Origin: an uncultured Lachnospiraceae bacterium
Lineage (GTDB): Bacteria; Bacillota; Clostridia; Lachnospirales; Lachnospiraceae
Length of the DNA: 46,229 nucleotides
Direction of reading: 5' to 3'
NCBI GenBank assembly: GCA_910579275.1
Contig: CAJTTO010000036.1
Coordinates: 1 to 46,229 of the forward strand
Translations under genes and position numbers: made by a program
Part shown: piece after piece, positions 7,228 through 16,564 of the stretch
How the letters are laid out: each line of letters starts with the position of its first letter
Position numbering within the stretch: position 1 is the stretch's first letter
The notes under the pieces: model-generated
Seen by the model: the letters and a program-made list of their open reading frames with translations, nothing else
Databases searched by the model: none
Told to the model about the DNA's origin: nothing

Positions 7228-7927
7228 TTTCTGTCCCTTTCCTGCGGATAAAGCGCAGATAACATTTCACGAAATCCTGATAATTCTGCTTTGCCATGAG
7301 TACCTGTCCTTTTTCCAGATAAATTGTTGTGACATCGTATTTTCTGATATAATTCATATTGACAAGATACGCCCTGTGGGGACGGTAGAAACCCTCTCCC
7401 ACTTTTTTCTCAAGCTCTTTCATTTTTCCGTAATATTCAATCTCGTCCTGCAAAGTATGCAAAATGATTTTGCGGTCAAACACCTCAGCATACATGATTT
7501 CCTGAGGATTGACCGTGATATGCTCCCCGCCTTTGGTAATCACAAGGCTTGCGGCAGTCTGTACTCTTTTTTCCGCAAGACGTTTTACGGCAGTTTGCAG
7601 CACGTTGGCAAACTTGTCATCGTCAAAGGGCTTTACCAGATAGTGAAACGCCTCCACATCAAATGCCTGAAAGACGTACTCCTCCAGCGCCGTCACAAAA
7701 ATGATGGCCGCCTGCCTGTTTTTGGCACGAAATTCCCTTGCGGTCTGCATTCCGTCCTTGCCCGGCATCTGAATGTCGAGCAGCAGAATATCTGTCGTTG
7801 TATCCGCCAGCAGCAGCTCCTCCCCCGACGGATACAACGCCAGCTCTGCTGATGGAAACAAGCTTCGTATCTTATCCGCCAGCAGTTCGCGGACATTTTT
7901 TTCATCATCACATACTGCGATATGCAT
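7217..7927 (-). CDS. LytTR-family response regulator
   Basis: A 236-residue transcription regulator. The N-terminal receiver has CDDE at 6-9, the phospho-acceptor Asp51 in LLLDIQMPG and KPF near 105. The C-terminal DNA-binding LytTR domain spans about residues 130-230, with the characteristic YAEVFDRKIILHT and FYRPHRAYLVNMNYI stretches. It forms a two-component system with the overlapping AgrC-like kinase. LytTR proteins bind short direct repeats upstream of targets; none was assigned here. The ribosome site AAGGGA precedes the ATG. Confidence 0.94.
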   Translation of the reverse strand: MHIAVCDDEKNVRELLADKIRSLFPSAELALYPSGEELLLADTTTDILLLDIQMPGKDGMQTAREFRAKNRQAAIIFVTALEEYVFQAFDVEAFHYLVKPFDDDKFANVLQTAVKRLAEKRVQTAASLVITKGGEHITVNPQEIMYAEVFDRKIILHTLQDEIEYYGKMKELEKKVGEGFYRPHRAYLVNMNYIRKYDVTTIYLEKGQVLMAKQNYQDFVKCYLRFIRRKGTENDI

Positions 7928-7985
7928 TGCTTCACTTCCCTTGTAATGTCAAACGCTCTTAACAACCCCCATGTTGTGCCCCATT

Positions 7986-9329
7986 CTATATAAGACAACT
8001 CTTTTTGCGTCTGCGCCCAGACACATAAAAGTACACTCCCGCCGCGTCCGCAAGCATCCACCCTATCGGCACGGACAGCCAGATGCCTGTCACACCGACG
8101 GACTCAATCGACGACAATAGATATGCGAGCAGCACGCGCATTCCAAGAGACACCACTGTGAGAATCACGGAGATGCCGGGCTTGTTGACTGCGCGAAAAT
8201 ACCCATAAAACAAAAATAATAGTCCAATGCCAAAGTAAAAAGATGCCTCGATGCGCAGATAGCCCACGCCGACAAGCACCGCGTCTGCACTGCTCTCATC
8301 GAGAAACAGCGACATAAGCGGTTTCGCAAAGCTCACTACCAATATGGAAATCACTGCACAGAACACAAATGCGCCGGTCACCGCGTCCCGCATTCCCCTG
8401 CGGATTCGCTCACTTTTCCCTGCACCATAGTTCTGCGCCACATACGTTGAAAACGCATTGCCGAAATCCTGCACTGGCGCGTAGGCAAATGAGTCGATTT
8501 TGACAGCCGCCGCAAACGCCGCCATCACCACGGATCCGAAGCCGTTGACCAGTCCCTGCACCATCAGAATACCAAAATTCATGACAGACTGCTGCAGGCA
8601 TGTCAATGACGAGAGACCGAGCAATTCTTTTAAAATACGAGTGTTCCATTGCCTGTTTTCCTTTTTGACATGTACTTCGGGATATTTTTTCACACAGTAC
8701 ATCAGAATACCGATTCCTGCGACATACTGCGAGATGACAGTCGCTGCCGCTGCCCCGCCGACGCCCCACATCAGCACCCTGATAAAAAACATATCCAGAA
8801 AGATATTCAGCACGGCAGAAACACCCAGAAAACAAAGTGGTATCATTGAATTTCCGAGCGCACGCATAAAATTTGCAGCAAAGTTATATAGGAACGTCGC
8901 CACAATCCCCGCGAATATCCACAAGAGATACTCCCTCATATGCGGAACCACTTCCTCCGGTACGCGGAGAAATGCAAGGATTCCATAAATTCCTGCATAG
9001 ACCAAAATATTTAGCGCCAAAGTGACCGATCCAATCATCAGAAACGCCATATAGATTCCCTGTTGGAGCCTGTCATGGTCGCGCCTGCCAAACTGCATAG
9101 AAAAAAAGGCACTGCTGCCCATGCAGAGCCCTAATATAATGGATGTCACAAATACCATCAGCGTATAGGATGAACCCACTGCCGCCAGTGCGTCTTTACC
9201 CAGATACCGCCCGACAATCAGCGTATCCACAACATTGTAAAGCTGTTGAAGCACATTGCCCACCATGATTGGCAATGAGAACTTCAGCAGGTTTTTCATA
9301 ATATTTCCCTGTGTCAAATCGTAATTCAT
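7986..9329 (-). CDS. MATE family multidrug/metabolite exporter
   Basis: A 447-residue polytopic membrane protein with twelve predicted helices. It carries the MATE signatures LPIMVGNVLQQLYNVVDTLI near residue 19 and an N-terminal VGRYLGKDALAAVG stretch, and has the usual family length. It exports organic cations or metabolites in exchange for Na+ or H+. It lies 58 bp upstream of the LytTR regulator gene on the same strand and has a near-consensus promoter. It may therefore form one unit with the two-component system. The substrate is unknown. Confidence 0.93.
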   Translation of the reverse strand: MNYDLTQGNIMKNLLKFSLPIMVGNVLQQLYNVVDTLIVGRYLGKDALAAVGSSYTLMVFVTSIILGLCMGSSAFFSMQFGRRDHDRLQQGIYMAFLMIGSVTLALNILVYAGIYGILAFLRVPEEVVPHMREYLLWIFAGIVATFLYNFAANFMRALGNSMIPLCFLGVSAVLNIFLDMFFIRVLMWGVGGAAAATVISQYVAGIGILMYCVKKYPEVHVKKENRQWNTRILKELLGLSSLTCLQQSVMNFGILMVQGLVNGFGSVVMAAFAAAVKIDSFAYAPVQDFGNAFSTYVAQNYGAGKSERIRRGMRDAVTGAFVFCAVISILVVSFAKPLMSLFLDESSADAVLVGVGYLRIEASFYFGIGLLFLFYGYFRAVNKPGISVILTVVSLGMRVLLAYLLSSIESVGVTGIWLSVPIGWMLADAAGVYFYVSGRRRKKSCLI

Positions 9330-9373
9330 CCGTATGTCCTCATAGTCCGTTCAATGCTTTTCCGACATGCTTT

Positions 9374-9402
9374 AGTATAATAAGTATACCGGCACTTGTC
9401 AA
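9374..9402 (-). promoter_or_regulatory. Strong sigma-A promoter for the MATE gene
   Basis: Minus-strand TTGACA (9397-9402), a 17-bp spacer and TATACT (9374-9379), near consensus. The start point near 9367 gives a leader of about 38 nt. Confidence 0.75.
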
Positions 9403-9426
9403 GAATGAGGACCGCCAAAGACATCT

Positions 9427-9663
9427 TTAATAGAAGTCATCTTTCGTTCCGTCCAAAAGCCACTTGCGTAGTCTTTCCCTGTCTTCTTCCGTAATCACAC
9501 AATAATATTTTTTGCAATACCTGCACACACGGCAGTCATCTTTATGGCATTCCTTTATTTTGAAACACTTTATCCGGATTATCAGCCGTATGATATTTCC
9601 GACAACGATTATCGTCCAGAATAGTCCGACATAAAAAGAAACAATATTATCTATAAATCCCAT
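9427..9663 (-). CDS. Small membrane protein with Cys-rich tail
   Basis: A 78-residue protein starting MGFIDN, chosen because GGAGG lies six bases upstream. One transmembrane helix (about residues 9-28) is followed by a basic segment and a Cys cluster C-x4-C-x3-C-x3-C-x2-C-x4-C around residues 33-55, which may bind zinc or iron. A charged tail ends the protein. The Cys spacing is irregular and no family was recognised. It is divergent from the XRE regulator gene. Confidence 0.6.
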   Translation of the reverse strand: MGFIDNIVSFYVGLFWTIIVVGNIIRLIIRIKCFKIKECHKDDCRVCRYCKKYYCVITEEDRERLRKWLLDGTKDDFY

Positions 9664-9770
9664 GAAAATCCTCCACACTTGTCATAGACTGAGCATTTTT
9701 CAAACACGCTCTAGTATTTTGGCGCTAACAGTACCAATTCCAGTTATATCATATAGTGCACATTTTCACA

Positions 9771-9816
9771 AGTGAATTCATTCACTATTGTTAAAATATT
9801 ATTATCTGGGGATAAT
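9771..9816 (+). promoter_or_regulatory. Promoter and operator-like palindrome of the XRE gene
   Basis: TTGTTA (9788-9793), 17 bp, then GATAAT (9811-9816). Touching the upstream edge is the perfect palindrome AGTGAA-ttca-TTCACT (9771-9786), a plausible operator for the XRE protein it precedes. Confidence 0.5.
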
Positions 9817-9837
9817 ATACACATGGAGGTGATGAAT

Positions 9838-10041
9838 GTGATTGATTATTCGCCGCTTTGGGAAACCATGAAAAAGAAAAAAATAAGCCAATACGTTCTC
9901 TTGCAAAAAGATATCAATAACAAGACACTGGATTATCTGCGCAAAAATAAAAACATAACACTACTGACTGTTGAAAAATTATGTGACGCGCTGGACTGTA
10001 CGCCAAATGACATTGTACGCTTTAAAAAGGACGGCAATTAA
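9838..10041 (+). CDS. Small XRE-type (Cro/CI) DNA-binding protein
   Basis: A 67-residue helix-turn-helix protein. It is started at a GTG because GGAGG is eight bases before it; the in-frame ATG two codons earlier overlaps the ribosome site. The pattern YSPLWETMKKKKISQY followed by TVEKLCDALDCTPNDIVRF is typical of the short YozG/Cro-like family of one-domain regulators. No sensor domain is present. A palindrome beside its promoter suggests autoregulation. It is convergent with deoC. Confidence 0.85.
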   Translation: MIDYSPLWETMKKKKISQYVLLQKDINNKTLDYLRKNKNITLLTVEKLCDALDCTPNDIVRFKKDGN

Positions 10042-10078
10042 GGACATGAGAAAAATGGATTCCCATGTCCTTAATTGC
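10034..10078. terminator. 15-bp perfect hairpin between convergent genes
   Basis: GCAATTAAGGACATG (10034-10048) pairs perfectly with CATGTCCTTAATTGC (10064-10078) around a 15-nt loop. The stem includes the stop codon of the XRE gene and lies 12 bp from the end of deoC, so it is placed as a two-way terminator. No T-run follows on either strand, so termination is inferred from position and stem strength only. Confidence 0.5.
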
Positions 10079-10090
10079 ATCCTGCACCGG

Positions 10091-10738
10091 CTATGCTTTC
10101 ATAATCTTTACCAGTCTGCTTGTGCCAAGTCTGTCGGCGCCAAGACGAATAAACTCTTCCGCATCATCAAAGGACGCGATTCCTCCCGCCGCTTTTATTT
10201 TCACGTCTTTACCGACATGTTCTCTCATCAGTGCGACATCTGCAAACACTGCACCGGCAGTAGAAAAGCCTGTCGATGTCTTGATGTATTCCGCCCCCGC
10301 TTTCGTGACAATTTCACACATTTTAATTTTCTCCTCCTCTGTGAGAAGGCAGGTTTCGATAATAACCTTTAACAGTTTGCCGCCGCACGCATCATGAATT
10401 TGGCGTATCTCGTCCTCTACAGCCTGATAATTCTTATCTTTAAGGTCACCGATATTAATTACCATGTCAATTTCCGCTGCCCCGTTGGCTACTGCATCCT
10501 TTGTCTCAAATACCTTCACGGCAGTTGTGCTGTATCCGTTGGGGAAACCGATTACTGTACAAATCGGCAGCTTACCGTCCACATAATCTGCCGCACGTTT
10601 TACATAGGATGCCGGAATGCAGGCAGATGCGGTTTCAAACTGCATTGCATCATCAAGAATCTGACGGATTTCCTCCCATGTGGCAGTCTGCCCCAGTAAT
10701 GTATGGTCAACAATTTTTAATACCTCTTTCTTTTCCAT
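10091..10738 (-). CDS. deoC: Deoxyribose-phosphate aldolase
   Basis: A 215-residue class I aldolase that splits 2-deoxyribose 5-phosphate into acetaldehyde and glyceraldehyde 3-phosphate, the last step of deoxynucleoside breakdown. The Schiff-base lysine is K153 in YIKTSTGF; the second catalytic Lys is K182 in KIKAAGGI; the acid D91 lies in EIDMVINIG. Length is standard for the short bacterial form. It starts 22 bp after deoB, is the last gene of the nucleoside operon and is closed by the hairpin at 10034-10078. Confidence 0.97.
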   Translation of the reverse strand: MEKKEVLKIVDHTLLGQTATWEEIRQILDDAMQFETASACIPASYVKRAADYVDGKLPICTVIGFPNGYSTTAVKVFETKDAVANGAAEIDMVINIGDLKDKNYQAVEDEIRQIHDACGGKLLKVIIETCLLTEEEKIKMCEIVTKAGAEYIKTSTGFSTAGAVFADVALMREHVGKDVKIKAAGGIASFDDAEEFIRLGADRLGTSRLVKIMKA

Positions 10739-10760
10739 AATGCTTCCTTTCCAATATCCA

Positions 10761-11951
10761 TTACTTTAATTTGTCAAGAATCGAATTTCCGATTGTTCCT
10801 TCCGGCATCTCAACCCCAAAATTGTCAGCGATTGTCGCACCGATTACCGCAAATGTGTCAGCATCCTCCAGTTTTCCGGAGCCTGACATGGAAGGGGAAT
10901 ATGCAAGAAACGGAACCTTTTCCCTTGTGTGGTCTGTGCCTGTGTGTGTCGGGTCATTCCCGTGATCCGCCGTGATAATCAGCAAGTCGTCCTCGCCAAG
11001 CAACTCTAGCAGTGTTCCCAGTTTTTCGTCAAACTTTTCCAGCTCCTGCGCATACCCTTCCACGTTGCGGCGGTGTCCCCACAAGGCATCAAAATCCACG
11101 AGATTGATATAGCAAAGTCCCTCAAACTCCCTGCCTGCAATTTCAATCGCCTGCTCCATTCCATGTACAGAGCTTTTGGACTTATTGGACTCCGTCAGTC
11201 CCTCACCGTCAAAAATATCAAAGATTTTACCGACCGATATCACGTCAAATCCGGCATCCTTTAAGGCATTGAGCGCTGTCTGTCCAAAAGGCTTCAATGC
11301 ATAGTCATGGCGGTTGCTGGTTCTCTTAAATGCACCTTTTTTCTTTCCGACATAGGGTCTGGCTATGACGCGCCCTACTTTCCATTCATCTTTCATCGTA
11401 ATTTCACGCGCAATTTCACAGCAGCGGTATAATTCCTCCAACCCAAATGTTTCTTCGTTTCCGCAAATCTGAAGAACGGAGTCGGCAGACGTGTATACAA
11501 TCATATGGCCGGTGGCAATCTCTTCTTCCGCCAGCTCGTCAAGGATTTCTGTTCCGCTCGCGCTTTTGTTTCCGATAATCACGCGGCCGGTTCTTCTGGA
11601 CAACTCGTCGAGAAGCTCTTTCGGAAACCCATTTTCCGTAAAAGTCTTGAATGGTTTCGTAATATGAAGTCCCATCATCTCCCAATGCCCTGTCATGGTA
11701 TCTTTTCCTGTGCTTGCCTCAGACAAATATGCATAATACCCCATCGGATGCTCCACTGCCCCGACCTGTTTTAACGGATGGAGATTCGCCATGCCCATTT
11801 TTTGCAGATTGGGAATGGCAAACGTTTCCCTCGACTGTGCAATATGTCCCAATGTATCCGTCCCGGCATCCCCATAGTCTGCCGCATCAGGTAATGCCCC
11901 CACGCCAAGCGAATCAATAACGATTGTAAATATACGCTTATATTTTCCCAT
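10761..11951 (-). CDS. deoB: Phosphopentomutase
   Basis: A 396-residue alkaline-phosphatase-fold mutase that converts (deoxy)ribose 1-phosphate to the 5-phosphate. The start MGKYKRIF is set by AAAGGAG. The metal-binding and catalytic stretches are visible: VIDSLGVGALPDAADYGDAGTDT with the active Thr-containing STGKDTMTGHWEM, and later DFDALWGHRRN and ITADHGNDPTHTGTDHTRE. It links purine nucleoside phosphorylase, encoded upstream, with DeoC, encoded downstream, in one pathway. Confidence 0.97.
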   Translation of the reverse strand: MGKYKRIFTIVIDSLGVGALPDAADYGDAGTDTLGHIAQSRETFAIPNLQKMGMANLHPLKQVGAVEHPMGYYAYLSEASTGKDTMTGHWEMMGLHITKPFKTFTENGFPKELLDELSRRTGRVIIGNKSASGTEILDELAEEEIATGHMIVYTSADSVLQICGNEETFGLEELYRCCEIAREITMKDEWKVGRVIARPYVGKKKGAFKRTSNRHDYALKPFGQTALNALKDAGFDVISVGKIFDIFDGEGLTESNKSKSSVHGMEQAIEIAGREFEGLCYINLVDFDALWGHRRNVEGYAQELEKFDEKLGTLLELLGEDDLLIITADHGNDPTHTGTDHTREKVPFLAYSPSMSGSGKLEDADTFAVIGATIADNFGVEMPEGTIGNSILDKLK

Positions 11952-12029
11952 AGTTCTCTCCTTTAACATTACGATTCACAAATCGGAAGCTTCCCGACCC
12001 GCGAAAGGTAACCCCTCAACCGCACCCTG

Positions 12030-12842
12030 TTACATATTCATGACAACCTTTGTGACAAGCTCCTTAAAGGACTTCGATACACGGTCAGCCGTCTCCTGTA
12101 CTTCCTTGTGGTTCAGTTTTTGTCTGGAAATTCCTGCTGCCATGTTCGTAATACATGAAATGCCGCAAACTTCCAATCCCATATGGCGCGCCGCCATCGC
12201 CTCACACGCCGTACTCATGCCGACGGCATCACCGCCCCATGCTTTTGCCATTCTGATTTCAGCAGGCGTCTCATAGCTTGGTCCCGTAAACTGCACATAG
12301 ACGCCTTCCTTGATATCTATGCTGCATTCCTTGGCACAGTCCCGTATCACATTCCGCAGGCGCGCGCTGTACACCTCACTCATATCCGGAAATCTGGTTC
12401 CAAGCTCCTCAATGTTCGAACCAATCAGCGGGCTGGGGACTGCCGTCGTAATATGGTCGGTAATCATCATAAAATCGCCCGGCTGAAACATTTCATTGAC
12501 TCCGCCAGCCGCATTTGTCAGAAGAAGCTTTTTTGCGCCGAGCATTCCCATCAGCCGTGTCGGGAGAACCACTTCCTGCATCGGATATCCCTCATAGTAA
12601 TGGACACGTCCCTGCATAATTACCACTGGTGTCTCCCCGACATATCCAAACACAAAACGGCCTTTATGCCCCTTTACGGTCGACACAGGAAATCCCTCAA
12701 TATCCGAATATTCAATTGTATCCACAATCTTGATTCCGTCTGCGTAATCACCCAGACCGGATCCCAAAATAATGGCAGTCTCCGGCTGGAAATCAATTTT
12801 TTCTTTTACACTTGCAAGGCAGGTCATTAACTTGTTATACAT
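12030..12842 (-). CDS. Purine nucleoside phosphorylase
   Basis: A 270-residue trimeric-type PNP that cleaves inosine or guanosine with phosphate to the base and ribose 1-phosphate. Signatures: IILGSGLGDYAD near residue 26 (phosphate site), MQGRVHYYEGYPM near 76, LLLTNAAGG near 108 and YVQFTGPSYETPAEIR near 183. The MSTACEAMAARHMG stretch and a later Asn (CITNMAAG) contribute to base recognition. It lies between the ABC transporter genes and deoB, as expected for a nucleoside uptake-and-breakdown operon. Possible symbols are punA or pdp-like names; I leave it blank. Confidence 0.95.
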   Translation of the reverse strand: MYNKLMTCLASVKEKIDFQPETAIILGSGLGDYADGIKIVDTIEYSDIEGFPVSTVKGHKGRFVFGYVGETPVVIMQGRVHYYEGYPMQEVVLPTRLMGMLGAKKLLLTNAAGGVNEMFQPGDFMMITDHITTAVPSPLIGSNIEELGTRFPDMSEVYSARLRNVIRDCAKECSIDIKEGVYVQFTGPSYETPAEIRMAKAWGGDAVGMSTACEAMAARHMGLEVCGISCITNMAAGISRQKLNHKEVQETADRVSKSFKELVTKVVMNM

Positions 12843-12866
12843 ATCTCCAACTCCTCTCCTGAAATA

Positions 12867-13808
12867 TTATCTTGCCCCCTTGTCGTAGGGAATTCCCTCC
12901 GCCTTTGGCGCCCTTGATTTCTTTGACACAAACACAAGCACCACCAATGATATGATATAGGGAAGCATATTGTATATCGTGCTCGGAAGCTTGAGTGCCA
13001 CTAGTGCGTCGAATCCCATGTAAACATTGGAAAGTGCGCGGAACATTCCAAACAGCATTGCCGTAAGTCCGATATTGACAGGCTTCCACTGTCCGAAAAT
13101 CATAACTGCGAGGGCAAGGAATCCAAAGCCTGCCACACCGTTCTCAAACTTCCACTCACTCACTCCTGCCGTGATGTAGACAAGACCGCCAAGACCGCCA
13201 AGTGCTCCTGATATCAGCACACCCGCATAGCGCATCCTATAGACATTGATTCCGACAGAATCCGCCGCCTGTGGATGTTCGCCGCAGGCACAAAGGCGCA
13301 GACCGAACTTCGTCTTGTACAACACGATATAGGAGGCGATTAACACAAGCAGCGCAATCAGCATAAACCAGTTCCATTCAAACGAACCGATATTCATGAG
13401 AAATGCTTTCTTTGCCTGTCCATAGACTACAGTAGATGACACATTGTCCACACTCTCGGCTGTGTTCACCGCACGTACCAGAACAACTGCTATCGCCGGA
13501 CCGAGAAGATTCAGTGCAGTCCCGACGAGTGTCTGATCCGCGCTGAACTTGATTGCGGCAATTCCAAGCAGCATGGAAAAAATCATTCCGCTGATGATAC
13601 TTGCGAGTACCACGACCAAAATCGTGACTGCCGCAGCCGTTCCCGCGGGAATGTACTTCATAGTCAAGGCTCCGCCAAGCGCACCGATAACCATGATGCC
13701 TTCCAGACCGATATTGATGACGCCGCTATGTTCCGAAAAGCATCCGCCGAGCGCAACAAGTGTCAGGACAGAAGCAAATATCAACGTATATTGAATCAGT
13801 AACAACAT
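12867..13808 (-). CDS. Nucleoside ABC transporter permease (NupQ/YufQ type)
   Basis: A 313-residue inner-membrane permease with about eight helices. It resembles the second permease of the BMP-type nucleoside importers (B. subtilis NupNOPQ). The family stretch HSGVINIGLEGIMVIGALGG lies near residue 27, and LRLCACGEHPQAADSVGINV near 180 is the cytosolic loop that contacts the ATPase. Its start overlaps the stop of the upstream permease in TAATG, indicating translational coupling. Confidence 0.92.
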   Translation of the reverse strand: MLLLIQYTLIFASVLTLVALGGCFSEHSGVINIGLEGIMVIGALGGALTMKYIPAGTAAAVTILVVVLASIISGMIFSMLLGIAAIKFSADQTLVGTALNLLGPAIAVVLVRAVNTAESVDNVSSTVVYGQAKKAFLMNIGSFEWNWFMLIALLVLIASYIVLYKTKFGLRLCACGEHPQAADSVGINVYRMRYAGVLISGALGGLGGLVYITAGVSEWKFENGVAGFGFLALAVMIFGQWKPVNIGLTAMLFGMFRALSNVYMGFDALVALKLPSTIYNMLPYIISLVVLVFVSKKSRAPKAEGIPYDKGAR

Positions 13809-14935
13809 TATTTCCCGCCTCCTTTCCGTTCATCCCGTCTGTCAAGATACCGGTTCAGACGGACTTTGAAAAAGAACACAAAACCACACAGATAGATGAT
13901 GAACGCGGAAATCAAATCCGAAATCTGCGAACAATACATTGTTTTGTCAACATACGTTCCGCCGCTTGTTATATGTTGGATGAAGTAGGAGGCAAAAATT
14001 GCCCCGATCGGATTGGAGCCGCCAAGAAATGCCGCCGCAATCCCATTGAATCCCATCGCCGGAACCGATGTCTGCTGAACCATCCACTGTTCAATCCCTG
14101 TCAGATAAAAAATTCCCGCTCCGAGACCGGCAAGTCCCCCGGCAATCATCATTGTCAGGATAATATTTGTTTTTTCACGCATGCCGCAGTACTTTGCCGC
14201 ATTCTTGTTCAGACCAGTCGCTTTCAGCTCATAGCCGAACTTTGTCTTTTCCAGAAGAATCCAGATAGCGACAGCCGCAGCGACAGCCAGCAGAAGTCCT
14301 ATCGTGACAAAATCATTGTTGGAAAACAGCTTGTTTAGTCCCATGCTGGGCAGCAGTGCACTTTTATTTGTACTGGTAAGCGGTTTTGTGTACGGCGTCG
14401 TCTGCTCTTTGACATTTGTAAGGAGCATGTTTACCACATACAGCCCGATCCAGTTGAGCATGATACAGGATATAACTTCATTTACATTGAAGTACGCTTT
14501 AAGCGCTCCTGAAACGGCGCCGACAAGCGCAGCTGCCATAATCGCAGCCAGCAGGCACAGATACCACGGCATACCGAACTGCAATCCGCAGTAGAGACAT
14601 GCGCCTGCGCCGATTACATACTGTCCTGCCGCCCCGATGTTGAACAGTCCCACTTTCCACGCAAACAGTACGGAGAGGGAACACATCAATAGAGCGGACG
14701 CTTTCACAAGTGTCGTTCCAAAATATTTTTTTGCCGCCACGGCACTTGGATAATAGAGAAAGTTTTTTAAAATAGCGACAATCGCATTGCCTGCACCCTT
14801 GGGGTTGATAATCAGCAGAACGACATATCCGACCAAAAGCCCTATGACAATACAGAGCAGCGAACCCAGTATTGTCTGAAAACCACTGTTCCGAAGCAAG
14901 CTTCCTTTCTGTTTTCCTTGCTGTGCATCACTCAT
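13808..14935 (-). CDS. Nucleoside ABC transporter permease (NupP/YufP type)
   Basis: A 375-residue permease with about nine helices. Family features are KVGLFNIGAAGQYVIGAGAC near residue 90 and the coupling loop GYELKATGLNKNAAKYCGM near 240. It forms the membrane pore together with the next permease. The gene starts inside the end of the ATPase gene (ATGA, four-base overlap) and ends in a one-base overlap with the following permease, a tightly coupled operon. Confidence 0.92.
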   Translation of the reverse strand: MSDAQQGKQKGSLLRNSGFQTILGSLLCIVIGLLVGYVVLLIINPKGAGNAIVAILKNFLYYPSAVAAKKYFGTTLVKASALLMCSLSVLFAWKVGLFNIGAAGQYVIGAGACLYCGLQFGMPWYLCLLAAIMAAALVGAVSGALKAYFNVNEVISCIMLNWIGLYVVNMLLTNVKEQTTPYTKPLTSTNKSALLPSMGLNKLFSNNDFVTIGLLLAVAAAVAIWILLEKTKFGYELKATGLNKNAAKYCGMREKTNIILTMMIAGGLAGLGAGIFYLTGIEQWMVQQTSVPAMGFNGIAAAFLGGSNPIGAIFASYFIQHITSGGTYVDKTMYCSQISDLISAFIIYLCGFVFFFKVRLNRYLDRRDERKGGGK

Positions 14936-16467
14936 TTTGCCGCCCCCTCTCTCTTTGAGCCTGCCATGTAAAGCCCAAGCTCTTCAACCGTAACTTTCTT
15001 TGGATCAAATTCACCCACAATTTCTCCCTCGTACATGACTAGAATTCTGTCTGCAACATTCATCACCTCGTCAAGTTCCAGACTGACGAGCAGCACACCC
15101 TTTCCGGCATCTCTTTGTGCAACGAGCTGCTTGTGGATATACTCGATGGCACCGACATCCAGCCCTCGTGTCGGCTGGACTGCAATCAAAAGCTCCGGAT
15201 TCTTATCAATTTCCCTTGCGATAATTGCCTTCTGCTGGTTTCCCCCAGACATGGAACGCGCTTTCGTGACTGCTCCCTGCCCGGAACGGACATCATACTG
15301 TTCAATCAGACGGTTCGCGTACTTGCGGATTTCTTTTCTTTTCAGAAATCCGCACCGGTTGGTAAACTCCGGTTCAAAGTATCTTTGCAGCACAATGTTA
15401 TCCTCAAGCGAATAATCAAGGACAAGCCCGTGTTTATGTCTGTCCTCCGGAATATGGCTCATTCCCAGCGTCAGGCGCCTGCGAATCGGCATATGGGTAA
15501 TGTCTGTACCGTTTAAGGTTATTGTTCCGCTTTTTAGCGGCTCTAAACCGGACAGTCCATAGACAAACTCTGTCTGTCCATTTCCGTCAATTCCGGCAAT
15601 GCAGACGATTTCCCCCCTGTGCACCTGAAGGGAGACTTTGTTGACGGCATTGTTTTTGTGCCGTTTTGATGCCACTGTCATCTCCTTAATGTCAAGCACA
15701 ATGTCTTTTGGCGCTGAGGGTTTCTTCTCCACCACAAAATTAACATCACGTCCTACCATCATGGATGATAGTTTCTCAGGCGTTGTTTCTTTTACGGATA
15801 CCGTGCCAATGTATTTTCCTTTCCGAAGCACACTGCACCGGTCTGCCACCTGCATGATCTCTGCCAGCTTGTGCGTGATAAAAAGAATGCTTTTGCCCTC
15901 GGCCGCCAGATTTTTCATAATTGTCAGAAGCTCATGAATTTCCTGCGGTGTCAATACCGCTGTCGGCTCGTCAAAAATAAGGATGTCATTATCGCGGTAC
16001 AGCATTTTCAGTATCTCTGTCCGCTGCTGCATACCAACCGTGATATCCTCGATAATGGCATCCGGATCTACCGAAAGACCATATTTTTCAGACAAAGCAA
16101 TTACTTTTTTGCGCGCCTCCTCTTTCCGAAGCAGTCCTCCTTTTGTGGTTTCCACTCCGAGAATAATGTTGTCCAGAACAGAAAAGCATTCCACAAGTTT
16201 GAAGTGCTGGTGTACCATACCGATTCCTAGGGCATTCGCATCGTTGGGGTCATTTATGGTAACACGTTTTCCGTCTTTATGAATCTCCCCCTCCTCCGGC
16301 TGGTACAGCCCGAAAAGCACACTCATCAGAGTGGATTTTCCCGCACCATTTTCTCCGAGCAGCGCATGGATTTCCCCTTTTTTGAGCTGTAAAGTAATAT
16401 TGTCGTTCGCTATTATGCCCGGAAACCTCTTTGTAATGTTCAGCATCTCAATCGCATACTCAGCCAT
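14932..16467 (-). CDS. Nucleoside ABC transporter ATPase (NupO/YufO type)
   Basis: A 511-residue protein with two ABC domains in tandem. The first has a full Walker A (GENGAGKSTLMSVL, near residue 38), Walker B ILIFDEPTAVLTP and switch His in FITHKLAE. Its signature (ITVGMQQRTE) is degenerate. The second has an altered Walker A (GIDGNGQTEFVYG, near 292) but an intact signature MSGGNQQKAIIARE. This split of intact parts is usual for RbsA/NupO-type ATPases with one working site. It powers the two permeases encoded downstream. A terminator hairpin separates it from the binding-protein gene upstream. Confidence 0.95.
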   Translation of the reverse strand: MAEYAIEMLNITKRFPGIIANDNITLQLKKGEIHALLGENGAGKSTLMSVLFGLYQPEEGEIHKDGKRVTINDPNDANALGIGMVHQHFKLVECFSVLDNIILGVETTKGGLLRKEEARKKVIALSEKYGLSVDPDAIIEDITVGMQQRTEILKMLYRDNDILIFDEPTAVLTPQEIHELLTIMKNLAAEGKSILFITHKLAEIMQVADRCSVLRKGKYIGTVSVKETTPEKLSSMMVGRDVNFVVEKKPSAPKDIVLDIKEMTVASKRHKNNAVNKVSLQVHRGEIVCIAGIDGNGQTEFVYGLSGLEPLKSGTITLNGTDITHMPIRRRLTLGMSHIPEDRHKHGLVLDYSLEDNIVLQRYFEPEFTNRCGFLKRKEIRKYANRLIEQYDVRSGQGAVTKARSMSGGNQQKAIIAREIDKNPELLIAVQPTRGLDVGAIEYIHKQLVAQRDAGKGVLLVSLELDEVMNVADRILVMYEGEIVGEFDPKKVTVEELGLYMAGSKREGAAK

Positions 16468-16564
16468 CCTTTACATACCTCCCTCCATATCATATGTGTA
16501 TCTGTTTTTTCAGCCGCATGTTTTATTTTCATAACAGCAAAAGGTTATGTCCTTTGCCATATTA

